Shown here: piece by piece, positions 34,929 to 47,096 of the stretch
How positions within the stretch are numbered: the first letter of the stretch is position 1
How the letters are laid out: every line of letters starts with the position of its first letter
Assembly (NCBI RefSeq): GCF_003144195.1
Contig: NW_020290001.1
Location: forward strand, 486,717 to 550,716
DNA: 64,000 nt
Reading direction: 5' to 3'
Source: Ceraceosorus guamensis
Taxonomy: Eukaryota; Basidiomycota; Exobasidiomycetes; Ceraceosorales; Ceraceosoraceae
The notes under the pieces: model-generated
What the model was told of the DNA's origin: nothing
Database searches by the model: none
The model's input: only the letters and a program-made list of their open reading frames with translations
Made by a program: the position numbers and the translations under genes

Positions 34929-35822
34929 TACGCTTGCCATCCGCAACGAGCATATCACTAGGCATATCGAAGCCTTGATGACTATATTATTCGAGTCCAG
35001 CTCTTGGACATCAGTTTCTACTCTGTTTTGAACAGTTGTTGCGACTCTCCAGATATCATCCGCGACACACACTTATGACTCTTCCTTTCCCCTTCGCACC
35101 AGTCGTCGTGTACCAGCCACGGCACATCTTGGCCGCTCCGAGAGTCTCATCGCGCAAATGATGCGACGTCTCGCAAACCTTATTGACAATCAAGCTTCCC
35201 AGCACCATGCGCTCCGATCTCTTCCACATCCAAAACTCGCACTTACGGTTACCCATCCATCACACAAAGTCACGCAATCTCATGTCTCTCCCAACGAATG
35301 CCGGGCCACCTGCATTTGCTGCTCGATGCTTGCTCACAAGATCTACGTTTTGAGTTGAAACTTTTTGCTGTCTGGGTGAGATGAGCTACTTAAAAAGTAG
35401 TGGTGGTAGTGGAAGCGATGTGCATGGCGGTACATAATGGCATGGCTTAGCGCCTTCGAACGAGTCTTGCCTAGCTGAAGTCACAGTGTGAGTGTGGCTT
35501 GCTGCAGAGATAAGGTTGCGGACGTGCATTAGCGTGCTTGGCTGCCATGGCCTTCCGACGCGAAGCTTTTTGTTGCTGGCCATGCAGCAATGCAGCAATG
35601 CAGCAGCTCCTGGAGCATTTTCTGCGGTCAGATGGCTGCGCTCAGCAGCTTTCGTTTGGTCTGCATCCACTCCTTCTGATCGAATCGAAGTTTGTGCGTT
35701 GGCCGAGTCACACGACAGGCCTCGTTGATGATGTCACCTTGGTGACGCTGATTGGACGGCGACCATCCATCTCAATTGGAGAGTTAGCAAAACAACGTAC
35801 GTAGACCAGAAGCGAGCCTTGG
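34929..35822. other. Intergenic region before the nickel transporter
   Basis: No gene found. An inverted repeat GTCACC-TT-GGTGAC lies near 35731-35744, followed by ATTGG at about 35751 (CCAAT box on the other strand), within 80-90 bp of the transporter start. These are plausible promoter elements but unproven. Confidence 0.35.
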
Positions 35823-37724
35823 ATGATCACGATGAAGAGACATTTGCAGAGCTGGAGGAAGAAGCTCAGCCTCGATCCGCCAAACTTTACCCTCACACTC
35901 TTTGGTCGCTCTTTGTTGCTCGGCTTGGTGCTCTTTGCCATCAATGCTTTGCTCTGGATCGTATGCGCCATTCTCTTTACTCGCAGACCCGCCGGTCGGC
36001 CTGAGACGGATGCAGCAAACGGCAGCGTTTTGAGCCTGGCTTTGGTAGCTTGGACGACAGGTTTGAGGCACGGGCTGGATGCAGATCATATCTCGTGAGT
36101 GGGAGAGTAGATGCATTCCATTCCTGGACCAGCGTTCTCTGACTACTCGTTCGAACCCGCCGTGTCTCTGCCTATTCGCTTGGTCCGCCCAAAGACTGAT
36201 CGATAATGCTTGCCGTCGCATCATGGCCTCTCCAGTCCGGCCCAATCGACCACCTCGTCGACCAGTGACTGTAGGCTTCTTCTTCGCCTGCGGTCACTCT
36301 ACCGTCGTCTTTGTGACGACCGTTGTCATCGCCATTAGCGTGCAGGTCGCAGACCATCTGGACACGTTTGGAGACGTGGGTGGCATTATCGGTGCTAGCG
36401 TGAGCGGCAGTACCCTGCTCTTGATCGCCATCATCAACAGCTTCATCCTGCGAAAGACCTGGATCAAGCGCAAAGCCGCCCTGACCGAGCAGCATGAGAA
36501 GCGACGTGACAATGAGGCGTCGACTCAGAACAAGGAAAGGACCAGTATGGACGAAGAAGCAGCAAAGCTGCATGCTCCTAAAGATGCCGCACATGATTCC
36601 GCCACTCATTTCAATGGCGTCCTCACCAGGCTCTTCAAGCCTTTCTTGCATCTGCTTGACAGGCCATGGAAGTGCTACTTTATCGGTCTCGCTTTCGGCA
36701 TAGGATTCGATACAGCCAGCACCATTGCTTTGCTGAGCGTAGCGCTCGTCGCCAGTCAGCGCTCTGGAGGTGTTGCGGGCTCGAGCGGAAATGTAGTCCT
36801 GCTCGCTCTACTCTTCACCAGCGGCATGGCCGCTGTGGACAGTGCAGACAGTGAGTGAAGAGCTGCGATCCGATTGTGAGCAGAGAAGCTCCCGCAGGCT
36901 GACAGGCTTCTGACTCGCGCTCCTTGAAATGGTGCACTAGACATTCTCATGGTCCATGCCTACTCGCCGGCGCAAAAAAGGCCGGGCCAAAGCAGATGGG
37001 CTCTCCTTGAGCGATCAAAAGTCCTCAGTACGGCATCAGATGAGGAGAATGGGGTCGAAGCGCCCAAGGCACAGGATCAGATCGTTGCGGAGACAGACAC
37101 AGCGGTGGTGCCAAGCCCGAATGGCAGGCATGACGCACAGCAGTCTGAGCGAAGAGACGCGGCCGAATCGTCCGATGCCGGTCAGCAGCGAGCTGGCGCT
37201 TTGCAGGCGAGCAGCACAGCTACAACGCTGAGCATGATCCTCACGCTTCTCTCCATCTGCGTGGCTGTGAGTCTCGTTCGGCGTGGATAGAGGATGGCAC
37301 GATGCTGATGTGCTTTTCTGCTTTTCTTTCCCTCAGGCTGCAATTTCCATCATCGTGCTGGTCGGTCTGATCGGTGACGAGTGTGCGAGATGCTCACGAG
37401 CTGCGGACAAGCAGGAAGAGACGGGAGACGCAGGTCTAGAGGGCAGATGGTGGCTGTGAGTTTCGCGAGTTTGCGTGCGCTTTACGATCGCACGAATCAG
37501 GATGCTGATGATGTCTACTGTCAATTCGTGAACACGTATCGCCTCTGCACAGTGCCTGGAGAAGAGCTAATGATAATTCAGGCTACATTGGTGCTGGCAT
37601 CGTGGGTGTATTCGCATCATGCGTTGTAGCCTACTACGTCACGCGAAGATTGCTCCGGTCACGCAGAAGGGAGGTCGGCGCGGATCGTGCACAGGCGAAA
37701 GGCTCTCCAGCTCCCAACGCGTAG
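35823..37724 (+). CDS. High-affinity nickel/cobalt transporter, NiCoT family
   Basis: Plasma-membrane permease that takes up Ni2+ (and often Co2+), in fungi mainly to supply urease. Five exons: 35823-36094, 36195-36850, 36941-37266, 37337-37455, 37553-37724; 514 residues. The family signature is clear: TGLRHGLDADHISLIDNACRR (the HX4DH metal motif, split by intron 1), FFFACGHSTVVF, GLAFGIGFDTASTIALL, LLFTSGMAAVDSADNILMVHAYS, and a last helix ANDNSGYIGAGIVGVF. About eight membrane segments can be counted. A charged loop with Lys/Arg/Glu (about 36470-36590) and another hydrophilic insert (about 36960-37200) are longer than in bacterial members. In the last exon the frame ANDNSGYIGAG confirms the acceptor at 37552. 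The start could also be the ATG at 35832. Confidence 0.92.
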
Positions 37725-37933
37725 CTCCTCTGTAAATTTTATGCCATTCTATTCAAACGTGTAGCAGGCAGTGCATCGCACGAGGTGAGGCACTTTTTCA
37801 AGCCGATTTCGAAGGAGCAACATTGTTCGATTGTTCAGAACGCCACATTCGTGATTATCGCATCGCGCATGGAATGGGAGCGTTGATGAGCCGAGATTGG
37901 CATGAGGGACGAGAATGAAGAGCTATTGCACGT

Positions 37934-39329
37934 CTAGTCACGCGCATAGAAGACGCGGCCCTGCAACAGATCGTCGTCGTTTTCGTCGTCGCCGAAACTG
38001 CGCTGGCTGGGCTGACCAGGAATAGCCTCTGAAAGAACGCGCAAGAGGTTCAAAGTGCTGGCTGTCAGCTCGCGCGGCTCTTATTCATGCAATCTGCGCA
38101 AGACCAAAGACGACTCACTGGCCGGCTTGCCGTAGCCGAGAGTCGTCTTTCGGCGACAATTGTAGACGGCTGGTGCTGGATGAGGATCGGGTGTGCTAAT
38201 GCCGGATTCGCGGCGCCACTTGACTCCGTCATACACCTGAGGCAAGGCGACAAAGTTAGTATGCAGCAAGACTTCCTGTCCGATATCGCCAACTCACTCC
38301 AGGTCTGAGTGGAATGGACAGGCAGGAGAAATTCAGGACGTCAGAGATTCAATGACACGAGCTGCGGTGGCGGCGGCGCAATGGCGCTACTCACAGCTCT
38401 CCCTCATCACCCTCGCACTGTTCGAATTTGCCGGTTTCGTAGCCATTGATGGACGGCATGTTCCAAGCACATCCCTCAAGGTCGTAAATGTGCTCGCAGT
38501 ATTGAGCTCTTTGAGGACCGTGGCAAGCGCGGAAGCAGAACTCCTTGTCCGAAACGAATTGCGTCCACTCCTTGGCGTGACGCCACGTTCCATCGAAAGA
38601 GCGGGTGAACACGAGGCCACCGACTGGGTTTCCGATTTCTAGGGCTCCGTGGGGGTCCAATTCGCCGCCGTCATCGCCTGCTAGGATGTTGATCTTGGTG
38701 AGATCCCCAACACCGACTACTTGGAGGAAGCTTTTGGTCTTGACGAATTGGGCTCCCTGGATGGTGCCCCGGGGCATCAGCCTGGTTCCATAGCCAGACT
38801 TGATGCAATACGAAACTACTTCGCCCTCGACGTCGCCGATCGTCGGTCCCGTGTTGGCGGGGCCGAACAGGCAGAAGCTGTGAGAGGGTGGAGCGAGTGA
38901 GCTGTTGCGATCACACGCGATAAATGCAGGTGTTCGTTACTGATCTGGAGAAGCACTTACTCCTGTCACAACATAGAGCCAAAAGGAAGAGAAGGAGACA
39001 CTGCGAAGGCTCAGCGCCCGCGCCTTCTGGAACCATGGGTGCTGAAATCAGTCGTCACGCACCTTGATGGAATTGATGTAAGAATTGGCGCAGAGAGCAT
39101 CAGGACTCGAGGCACCGTACCTGCTTTGACACTGAGCGGACGAGAATGATCAGCCTAAATTTATGTCCGCTCTCGATTTTGACGAGATGCTTACATCGTT
39201 GAAGCCCGTCATATTGTCCTTGGTCTTTGCTGGAAGCGATGGAATATCGATGGCGTTGACTGATACGATGAGAGTCGAGACCGTCATGGCTGCCAGGACG
39301 GTCGAGGCTTTGATGAGTGGGCGCAACAT
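37934..39329 (-). CDS. Secreted protein, 'macrofage activating glycoprotein' family
   Basis: Seven exons in reading order: 39329-39195, 39131-39063, 38962-38961, 38877-38395, 38304-38298, 38236-38119, 38028-37934; 302 residues. The N-terminus, with a hydrophobic stretch ending TLIVSVNA, is a secretion signal. The body is Cys-rich and matches a fungal family annotated from memory as macrofage activating glycoprotein: FCLFGPANTGPTIGD, SYCIKSGYGTRLMP, GDLTKINILAGDDGGELDPHG, GNPVGGLVFTRSF, EFCFRACHGPQRAQYCEHIYD, CAWNMPS. No catalytic motif is known to me. Two exons are tiny: a 7-nt exon that gives LPG before VYDGVKW, and a candidate 2-nt exon that gives the Asp of KDFCLFGP. Codon use is strongly biased, which suggests high expression; a TATATT box lies about 175 bp upstream (39503-39508). 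Convergent with the nickel transporter. Confidence 0.85.
38961..38962 (-). other. Candidate 2-nt microexon of the secreted glycoprotein gene
   Basis: On the minus strand the sequence reads GTGACAG|GA|GTAAGTGC, an acceptor, two bases and a strong donor. The GA completes a GAC codon with the first base of the next exon, giving the Asp that I recall at this place in the family (N/K-D-F-C-L). Without it, exons 39131-39063 and 38877-38395 are out of frame by two bases. Confidence 0.55.
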
Positions 39330-42300
39330 GTTGAGGACAGGAGCTAGAGCAGGTCAAGTACGGTGATGGAAGATGTGGAGAGGAGTGAAGCTCGTCGTTA
39401 GACCGTAAAGAGTGTGAGGGCGCGTAATGCGTAAGGGTAGGAATAAAGGTTGAGGGGGGGTAAGAGGAGGGTGTTGAGTGAGGGGATAGTGAGAGGTGAC
39501 AGAATATAGGTGGCACAAGACGAGGTTGATGCTCAGGTACCCTTCTGACTTATGAAGGGCCCGCGTATTACCTGGTCGAGGGCAAACGTCCATGCAGGTA
39601 CGCGAGCGAGCGGGGGGCCGCTATTGTAAAGAAATGACGGAAGGCGTATACACCAGCCTCGGCCCGCTTATTGCTGCTGCTGAGCGCCTCGATGGATGGA
39701 TGGCTGCAAATGTTCCAGAAATGCGTTCGTCGACTCGCGCAGACGGATATCGCTGCTGGCTCTTAAAGTGCGGTGCAGCACAGAGAGAGTGTTGGTATGT
39801 TTGCCAATCTGCGAGGAAGATCAGCGGCACCGAGCGATTTGCGATATGAACATTGACGGAGCTGATGGTGGGAGCGTGGCTGCATCGTGCGCGTCAGAAG
39901 GAGCGAGTTAAAGTGAAGCGAGCTCTGAGACACCGCTACCTCAATCTCCTCGAAAGCCGCGCGCGCAGGGAGAGGTCAAATAATGGCTATAGCTGATGTT
40001 GCCACGCTCTCTCGCCCTGTCCCGTGCAAGACCTGGAGCAGCGATACCGGAATCCCAAAGCGGCAGCTAGGATTGTGTAGCAATGCTCCAGGCGCATGCA
40101 TGTATGCATGCTAGACAGATTATGACGCTGATCGTTTAATCTGTGCCCCTGCCAGCATGGTTGATTCTGATTGATATGTGCGCACGTAGCCTTCACTCAC
40201 TTTGGTGTTGCTTTGGGCGCAATCATCTCGCGGTAATTGCAGGCTTCAGCTTGGAAACGTCAAGCCTTGCGCATCAAAAATAGAAGCCCGCGGATCGACT
40301 TCTTGATTGCCAGCAGCGATCATGAATGCCTATATCGCTGCTGTCGGGTTGAGATCAAGCCGCGAAATGAGCGCTCAAAGTGGGAGTGTGATGGGGCTGC
40401 TATATCGATCAAGTCTCGGCGTCCACATCGACGAACGTACCCTGGTCCGAGGAGTATGATTTCGGTCCTTTCTTCGCAGGATGGTTTCAAGTCAAGAGTG
40501 CTGCGAGGCATGCATGCACGTGCACCGTTGCGTACCGCTGCGTGTGTCTTTTTTCTTATTTTTGTCTGAATCCTCCAAGTCAGCAGAATATGCGACGGAA
40601 CAACTTGGACTTGGGACCAATTGAGCGTCAAATTTAAGTGCGTGCTATCTCGTATATATAGCTGCTGAGCACTCGATCATGCTGATCCCTCGCACGGTTG
40701 CATGGTGCCGAACCGCGGTTGCATGCATATGCGAATGCTGGTGCTTCGTTATTCTGATTCAAAGTTTGCTGCGTCCAGCAGCCAGCAGATTAAGCGATCG
40801 GATGAGTCACGATCGAATGAGGCGCCAGCAGCAGCATGTGTATGCATTCGCCAGCACATATATATGCAATCCACATTGGTTATTCTTGAGCAAGACTCCG
40901 GCGGCGGCGCAAGAAGAGATCTCCAATGCGCCTTCTCGCAGGACGGGTCGGTGATCGTCATGGTATAGCACGTCGCAGAGTTGCGGACCTGCCAAACGTC
41001 GCACATGACTTCTGGCATGGCTCGATCACGCAAGGGTGATCTTCATGGATAGCCGTCGAAGATGTCATGCTGATGAGTGACATTGAGGCTTGTAGGGTGT
41101 CTGCTGGCAGCCGCAAAGGTACTGCTGGAGTCGTTTTGAATCTGCAGATCGCTTTGGCTTCGCTGTCTCGGCAAGAGCTGCATGATGGTGGGACCCTCTT
41201 CGATCTGCGACCACGATGGATGCCTGCGCATGCTGCATCATGCACATTCTCGATTCGTGACTGCAAGGCGCAAGGTGCGATCCTACTTTCAGGATCTGAG
41301 ACCTATATGCCATGTCCAAATCAATCTGCGCCTCTTGTGCAGATTTGATGGACTCACGGCGAGGCCAGGAAGGAAGCTAATGCTGATTGGCATGCGCGTG
41401 GATGCCTTGACAAATTTTCCAGTCCCAACGAGGAGGAAAGCGGAATTCCTATTCGACGCTGTCGTTGTTGCAGAGTCGAAGAGTGGACAGCGCTCGGGAT
41501 GCGCTGGGGTCACGGAAGGCAGTCATCAGAGTCGGAGTGCTGCATCCCACCGCATCAGATGCGATCGAGTGAGGAGTCGTCGCTCAAGCTTCATAAATGC
41601 TGCAGAAGCTTCGTCATCGCGAGTCATAGCTAGGCGACGCTTTCCGGGACTTTCTTTCGGCGATTCTTGATAATCGTCGCATTTGCCTGGATCGCCTTCT
41701 TCCCGAGATATCCGTCTAATCTTTTGTGTCAGGCCCGCTCAACTTCGAGCTCGAGCGTGCTCAATTACCACTGTTGTTCTCGCGTTCATCACGTGGCGTG
41801 AACATTGAAGTGAAGCCTTGCTCCTTTCACTTGCTATATCTGATGCACGACTTTGAAGTGCTGCTTTCTGATTTCTCGACCTCATACAATCCAGCGTCAT
41901 GGGTAAGTCCATTTGGCCAGCCAACCTCGACGATGCTCTGCCACGGCAAGGCACTACAGGCCCAAGTCTGTAGTGCTCACACTAGCCTTCCTGACTTCCA
42001 TTCGCAAAGCGGGATGTATCCAGCACGCGTGAATCCTTGTTCGAGCCAGCATATGTGATGAGGCCGCTACTTCATGTGTTGTGCGTCCTTCAGGGATGGT
42101 CAGGTCGTGATGTGATGAGTCTCGAGGAAGGAGAGACACCATCACGGCACCCGAATCAAAAAGAAAGGTTTCAAGTCACGGAGTCTTGAGTTGGGGAGCC
42201 GGCCAACGTGTCACGTGAATAGACAATAAGCGCGACTTCCCGCACACGCCAGACGTTGGCGCAGGGGCCAATTCGCGGCGGTGTGCTGGTCGGTCCACGC

Positions 42301-42947
42301 GCACCAAGCATGCAGCGTTCAAGGGGCTCTCGCTCGATCCTCCGGTGTGAATCATCGCGTGCGGTCGATCACAGCAGACGCGCTCCCCCCACCTACTTAC
42401 TCACACTTTGACTTGCTCACGGGATTTTGCTCTGGATAGAGCGCCTTTGACCCTGGCACGCAATCGTCGCTTGCGCAAGCCTATCTGGACTGCCAACCTC
42501 CCTCGCTCGATCTCACCAACCTCAAAGGCTAGCGACTCGTGCCAGACGATTCACTCTGTGCTTCTCCTGCCCAGACCCATTGCTGAACAAGATCAGCATA
42601 TAAAGCTGCACTTCTCTCCCATCTCATCACTCGCACTTCCATCCAGACATTCAGCATTCATCATAGCGGAAGAGCACAACGCTGCATTTTCCCAGTCGGA
42701 GACGTACAAGCAATCTGCTCAGGTCCTCGAATTGCACCTTCTTGATGCAGTACTTCTCTTCTTCATCGAACGATAACCTCTTCGCATTTCTAGAGACGAT
42801 AAGCGCATCAGAACGCTCCCGTTACGACACCGCCCTTTACGACACCGCCCTTCACGACACCGCCCTTTACGACACCACCCTTTACGACATCCCGCAAACG
42901 ACGACTCCTTCCGCAAATCTGTTCAAGCCACTGGCACGAGGTGCAGG
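39330..42947. other. Gene-free block and leader of the NAK-type kinase gene
   Basis: No gene found in 3.6 kb. The first 200 bp are the promoter of the secreted glycoprotein gene (read leftward). The middle carries dispersed motif copies (41252), TGCATGCA-type strings near 40090 and 40508, and TATATA boxes near 40650 and 40860 without a gene. A TCACGTGA palindrome lies at 42211-42218. From about 42380 the DNA is pyrimidine-rich and looks like promoter and 5' UTR of the kinase gene, including a 15-bp tandem repeat and an upstream ORF. Confidence 0.55.
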
Positions 42948-43008
42948 ATGGCAATGCGAGGTCCGCAAAGCGTCTCTGCTCGTTCCATGGGAGCAGGAGG
43001 TGGGATGA
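42745..43008 (+). other. Upstream ORF overlapping the kinase start
   Basis: An 87-codon frame opens at 42745 and ends at 43008, 61 nt past the kinase ATG (42948) in a different frame. Its middle is built from the 15-bp tandem repeat, read as repeats of YDTAL. If it lies on the mRNA, it would be translated before the kinase start and could lower kinase output. Confidence 0.4.
42822..42894 (+). repeat. 15-bp tandem repeat in the kinase leader
   Basis: About five copies of TTACGACACCGCCCT, with one C in the third copy and drift in the last two. The unit is a multiple of three, so copy-number change would keep the upstream ORF open. Confidence 0.85.
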
Positions 43009-46000
43009 TGTCGCCGCCAAATGGAGCAGGCATGTCGACCCCACCTCACAAGGGGACATTACCGCCAGGCACCAAAGTTCAGGTTGGCCAAATCACAGTG
43101 ACTGTTCAAAAGTACCTCTCCGAAGGCGGCTTCGCTCACGTCTACCTGGTCAAGACCAACCAGCCCATCCCTTTGCCCGCTGCAGCTGGCGCTCAACCTG
43201 GCGCCGAGTACACGCACGTGCTCAAGAGGATGGCAGTGCCGGATAAGGACATGTTGGCTCATGTGCGGGGAGAAGTCGAAATTCACGTGAGTCCGCTCGC
43301 AGCCGTTGACCAGCAAACGTGCTTCCCCGGCTATGCGAGCAACGAGTAGAAGACTGATGGCTTCACGCCTCCACAGCGCGCTCTTCGATCGCACCCAAAT
43401 CTAGTGCACTTTATCGAAGCGTGTGCGACAGCGCTTCCTGGCGGGGGCTACGAAGTTTTTATCCTCATGGAATTCTGTTCGGGAGGAGGTCTTATAGACA
43501 TGATGAATGCGCACCTCCGCACGCGGTTATCGGAGCCGGATGTGCTGCGAATCTTTTGCGACGTCGCTTCCGGCCTCTCAGCGATGCATCACTCTTCGCC
43601 GCCGTTGATGCATCGAGATCTCAAGGTGGAAAACGTCCTGTTATCCCCCGCACCGGGTCGAACTGGAGGTGTGACCTACAAGCTCTGCGACTTTGGCTCT
43701 GCGAAGCAGATCCTCTCGCGCAGAGCTCCTCGAAGCGTGGATGAGGTTCGCAAGCTGGAAGAGGAGCTCAACCGGACTACTACGCTGCAGTACCGTGCAC
43801 CCGAGATGGTCGACGTGGGGCAAAGGCGCGTCATTGATGAGAAGGCAGATGTCTGGGCAATGGGAGTGCTGCTGTACAAGCTTTGCTACTACACCACTCC
43901 ATTCGAGGAAAATGGCGGCGGACCTTTGGCGATCTTGAATGCGAGATATCGCTTCCCTTCTGCACCTAGCTACAGTCAAGGTGTCAAGGCTTTGATCGGT
44001 GAGTAGTTGGACTCGGTCTCACCAAAGCGCCCTGTTCGCGTAGCTGATTCGTTTGTCCGTTTCGTAAATTCAGCTTCTATGCTACAGGAACAATCTTCTT
44101 CGAGACCGAGCATTGATGAGCTCATCGTGAGAGCGCACAAGCTTCTCGGCACTCCTCCACCAGCGAGCGTGGTCCATTACGCTCAATTGGTCGCCAATGG
44201 CAAAGTTGTATCCGAACTACCTTCCGTCAAGACTGCGAGCGGTAGAGAGCTGGACGCGGATGCTGCTGCTCGAGCGTTGAGACCAGGCAAAGCGCAGGTC
44301 TCTGCGGCTGCAGAAGTCACATCGTTGATAGACATGGCGCCCTCCAAAGAAGAGCTCGCGAGGCTGGAGCAACAGGAAAGAGAGAAGCGGGCAGAAGCTA
44401 TCACTCCTATGCGGCGCGGCCGGCCTGGGAAGACTGCGCCAACAGCGGGAAATGTTGCTCCTGTAGCGTCAACGCCCCAGAACGAATTCCCAGACTTTTC
44501 GTCCAAAGATCTCCCGCTGGCAGCTACATCAGCTGGTGGCTTCTCGGACACTTTCGTTCCCTCACCTTCGCTTGGCTTCGGTGACTCTTTTGCTCCGAGC
44601 CCTGCGCAAACTCCAGCCATTATGTCTAAGGGTGCCCAAATTGATCGTCTTCAGGTAGAAGATGCCGATTCAGGAGCGCGAACAACTCCTCTTTCTCATA
44701 GCCCTGCTTTGCCGGGCTTTTCAGCGAGTCCCCCATCTCGCATTAGCCCTGTGCCCAGTCCACTGCCACTAGCATCCACATCAGATGTCCAGGTGTTGAA
44801 GCGGAAGGAAGCAAACAACGAAGCTACATCCCGCTTCCCAAGCGTGGAGGAGCTTGATGCGCGCTATGCGCCTGCTCCGTCAGATCAGGGTATCAAGAAG
44901 AAAGAGTTGCCCGGCATCTCCTCGCGACCGACAGTAGGCACTGTGGCGAGTCGTTTCGGGGCCCAGAGCAAGATGACGCCTTCGAGCACTTCCACTCAAC
45001 CCGCTCCGAACACTGGTGCATCGCTCTCCTCGAGATGGCCACCTCTGGCAGGAGAAAACGACTCGACTTCGCCGTCTGCGCCATCTGGCAGTACTGTGCA
45101 GCGGAGTCAGACTGCAATCGAAAATCGGCACTCGGTTGCGGACTTTGCACGCAAGCGTCCAACGTGGGAGCAAAGTGGGAGCGCGCGTAGTCCAAAAGAT
45201 CTGCCGGCGGCTCCGAGCTTGCCGGCTCGAAAGCCGATGCCGAAAGATTGGCTTGCTGACGCCACGAACGAGGACCGGTCGTCTGCTCCCAGTAGCTACG
45301 AGTCTACAGCAGCTGCTGCCAAAAGCAAGCTTTCAGCCCCCGTGGAAATTGCTGAACCTGCGTCTTATCGCTCACCGGCACGGTTCGGCAAGGGCATCGC
45401 GGTTGAGATTCCGTCTAAGGGACGTACCAGCGACGACTCGAGCGGAGAAGATGAAGGTCCGGAGGACGCAGCACCGGCAAGAAGACCCGTCAGCATGTTG
45501 TCTCCACCATCTGTTCAAGCCACGCCTGTCTCGAGGCATGCGCCAGGTCGTGTGCAAGCTCCATCGTGGCTGGTCAGCGATACGGATACGTCCAGATTGA
45601 GAGGTGACGCTGGAGCAAAGTTGCACGCACCGACATCGGCATCGTCTTCACCGAGACCGACCGCAATCTCGCCGACCGCAGAAGCTCCTCCTTCTCCGCG
45701 TCCTGAAGGCCAAGAGGAGCGAGTGCCCGCAGCAGGTACAACGGCTGTGGCACGAGCGCCGGCGTGGGACGAAGATGACGAGGAACAGCGAGCCATGCCG
45801 TTTGACAAGTCTGAGGGGACATCACGCCTGGCCGATGCGACGGCTGCAGCCAAGTCCACTGTCAGCGCTGCAGTTGGCAAGCTCATAGACTTTGGGAGCA
45901 ATAGCAGGCACACCTCGGCCGAGTACCCTTCCACGGACCTGCCGACAACTACGATCGACCACGGCATCAGCCCGTACAGTCCATCCGTCGCCAAATTTGG

Positions 46001-47096
46001 TAATCTCAGCATCTCGGACGTTTCTAGCCAGGCAGCTGCCGTCACTGAAAAGACCAGGGCTTCAGCCAGCCCACTTCGCCAGTCTGAAGACAATGGAAGC
46101 TCGCGAAATAGCCAGAGTGCAATGGAAGTGAATGGCAATAGCGATGCGAAGAGCACAAGCTCCGTCGATGCGACGGGGTCAGCAGCAAGGAACGCCGACC
46201 CAGATCCCAGCTCGGCCAGCAGCGAGGATTTCATGAAACGATTCCCTGCCATGGACGTCGAGACTGCTGAGCGTGAGATACGTGCGAGAGCATCACCGCT
46301 TCCCGCCCAGAGGAGTGACTCGAGGCCTATCAGTGAAGTGGGACCGAAAGCAAGTGCGAAGGTGATGGAAACTCGTGGAGAGAAAAGCCCCTTGACGGGC
46401 TCGAAAGCCTTGGCGTCTAGAACGCCCGAGCCGCGCATCATCAAGCCCCAGGCTCGTCCCGCGCCAAAAGTCACGCCTGGGTTCGTTAGGGAGCGACAAA
46501 AGTCCCTGACTGGAGGATCGCAGCGTCCCGCTTCTGTGGACCTCGCGCCGCCCCTGCCACACACACGTGGCCCGCGGCTACCAGGCTTCGCAGGGCGACA
46601 GGACGATGAGCAGCGTCATCTGGCACCCGCGCCCGCGTCGAAAGCCCCCGTCAAGACTGGACCTCTCAAGCCGTGGGAGCGAGAGGCAGTGGAGAGGGAG
46701 GCTGCTGACCGATCGTCGGTTGTTCGAAATCAAGCTGGCGCATCTTCAGGCGCCTCTTCACCTGCCTCTCATCCTGGCGAACCCGGTCAATCAGACGCAG
46801 CTCCAGAAGCGTACAGCGGCGTCTCGAAGCTCGTCTCTCAGTGGCAACAGAACGCGAGCAGAGGAGCGCCTGGTTGGGGAAGGGTCGGCGCTACTGCGGA
46901 TCCTAGAAGGGCAAACGAGGCGAAGCTCTTCCACGATGCCGCTCGTCACATTGCTGCTCGTGATGTCGATGGCCTAACACCTAGCCAGGTCACATCTCAT
47001 GAGAGAGGAGCGGTCACGGGTGGGATTGTAAGATCGGCTACTGTTGCAGAAGGCATCGTTGGCAATGCAAGTCGTCGAGCTGGTAGAGATGTCTAG
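42948..47096 (+). CDS. Ark/Prk-type serine/threonine kinase (NAK family)
   Basis: Kinase of the AAK1/GAK/Ark1-Prk1 family, which in yeast phosphorylates endocytic adaptors and controls cortical actin. Three exons: 42948-43286, 43377-43998, 44074-47096; 1327 residues. The kinase domain spans about 45-345: glycine loop YLSEGGFAHVYLV, Lys93 in THVLKRM, Asp194 in MHRDLKVENVLL, Asp218 in CDFGSAK, and the family's TTTLQYRAPEMVD. Exon 3 supplies ASMLQEQSSSRPSIDELI, the end of the domain. The remaining roughly 980 residues are Ser/Pro/Ala-rich and disordered, with repeated Pro-Ser motifs that could be phosphosites or SH3 ligands, as in Ark1/Prk1. Any of Ark1, Prk1 or Akl1 could be the closest relative. 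The start ATG lies directly behind an upstream ORF. Confidence 0.92.

Noticed and set aside
45515-46564. 349-codon minus-strand frame opposite the kinase tail
   Set aside because: It is a shadow of the kinase's low-complexity C-terminus; the plus-strand frame continues in the same exon from the kinase domain.
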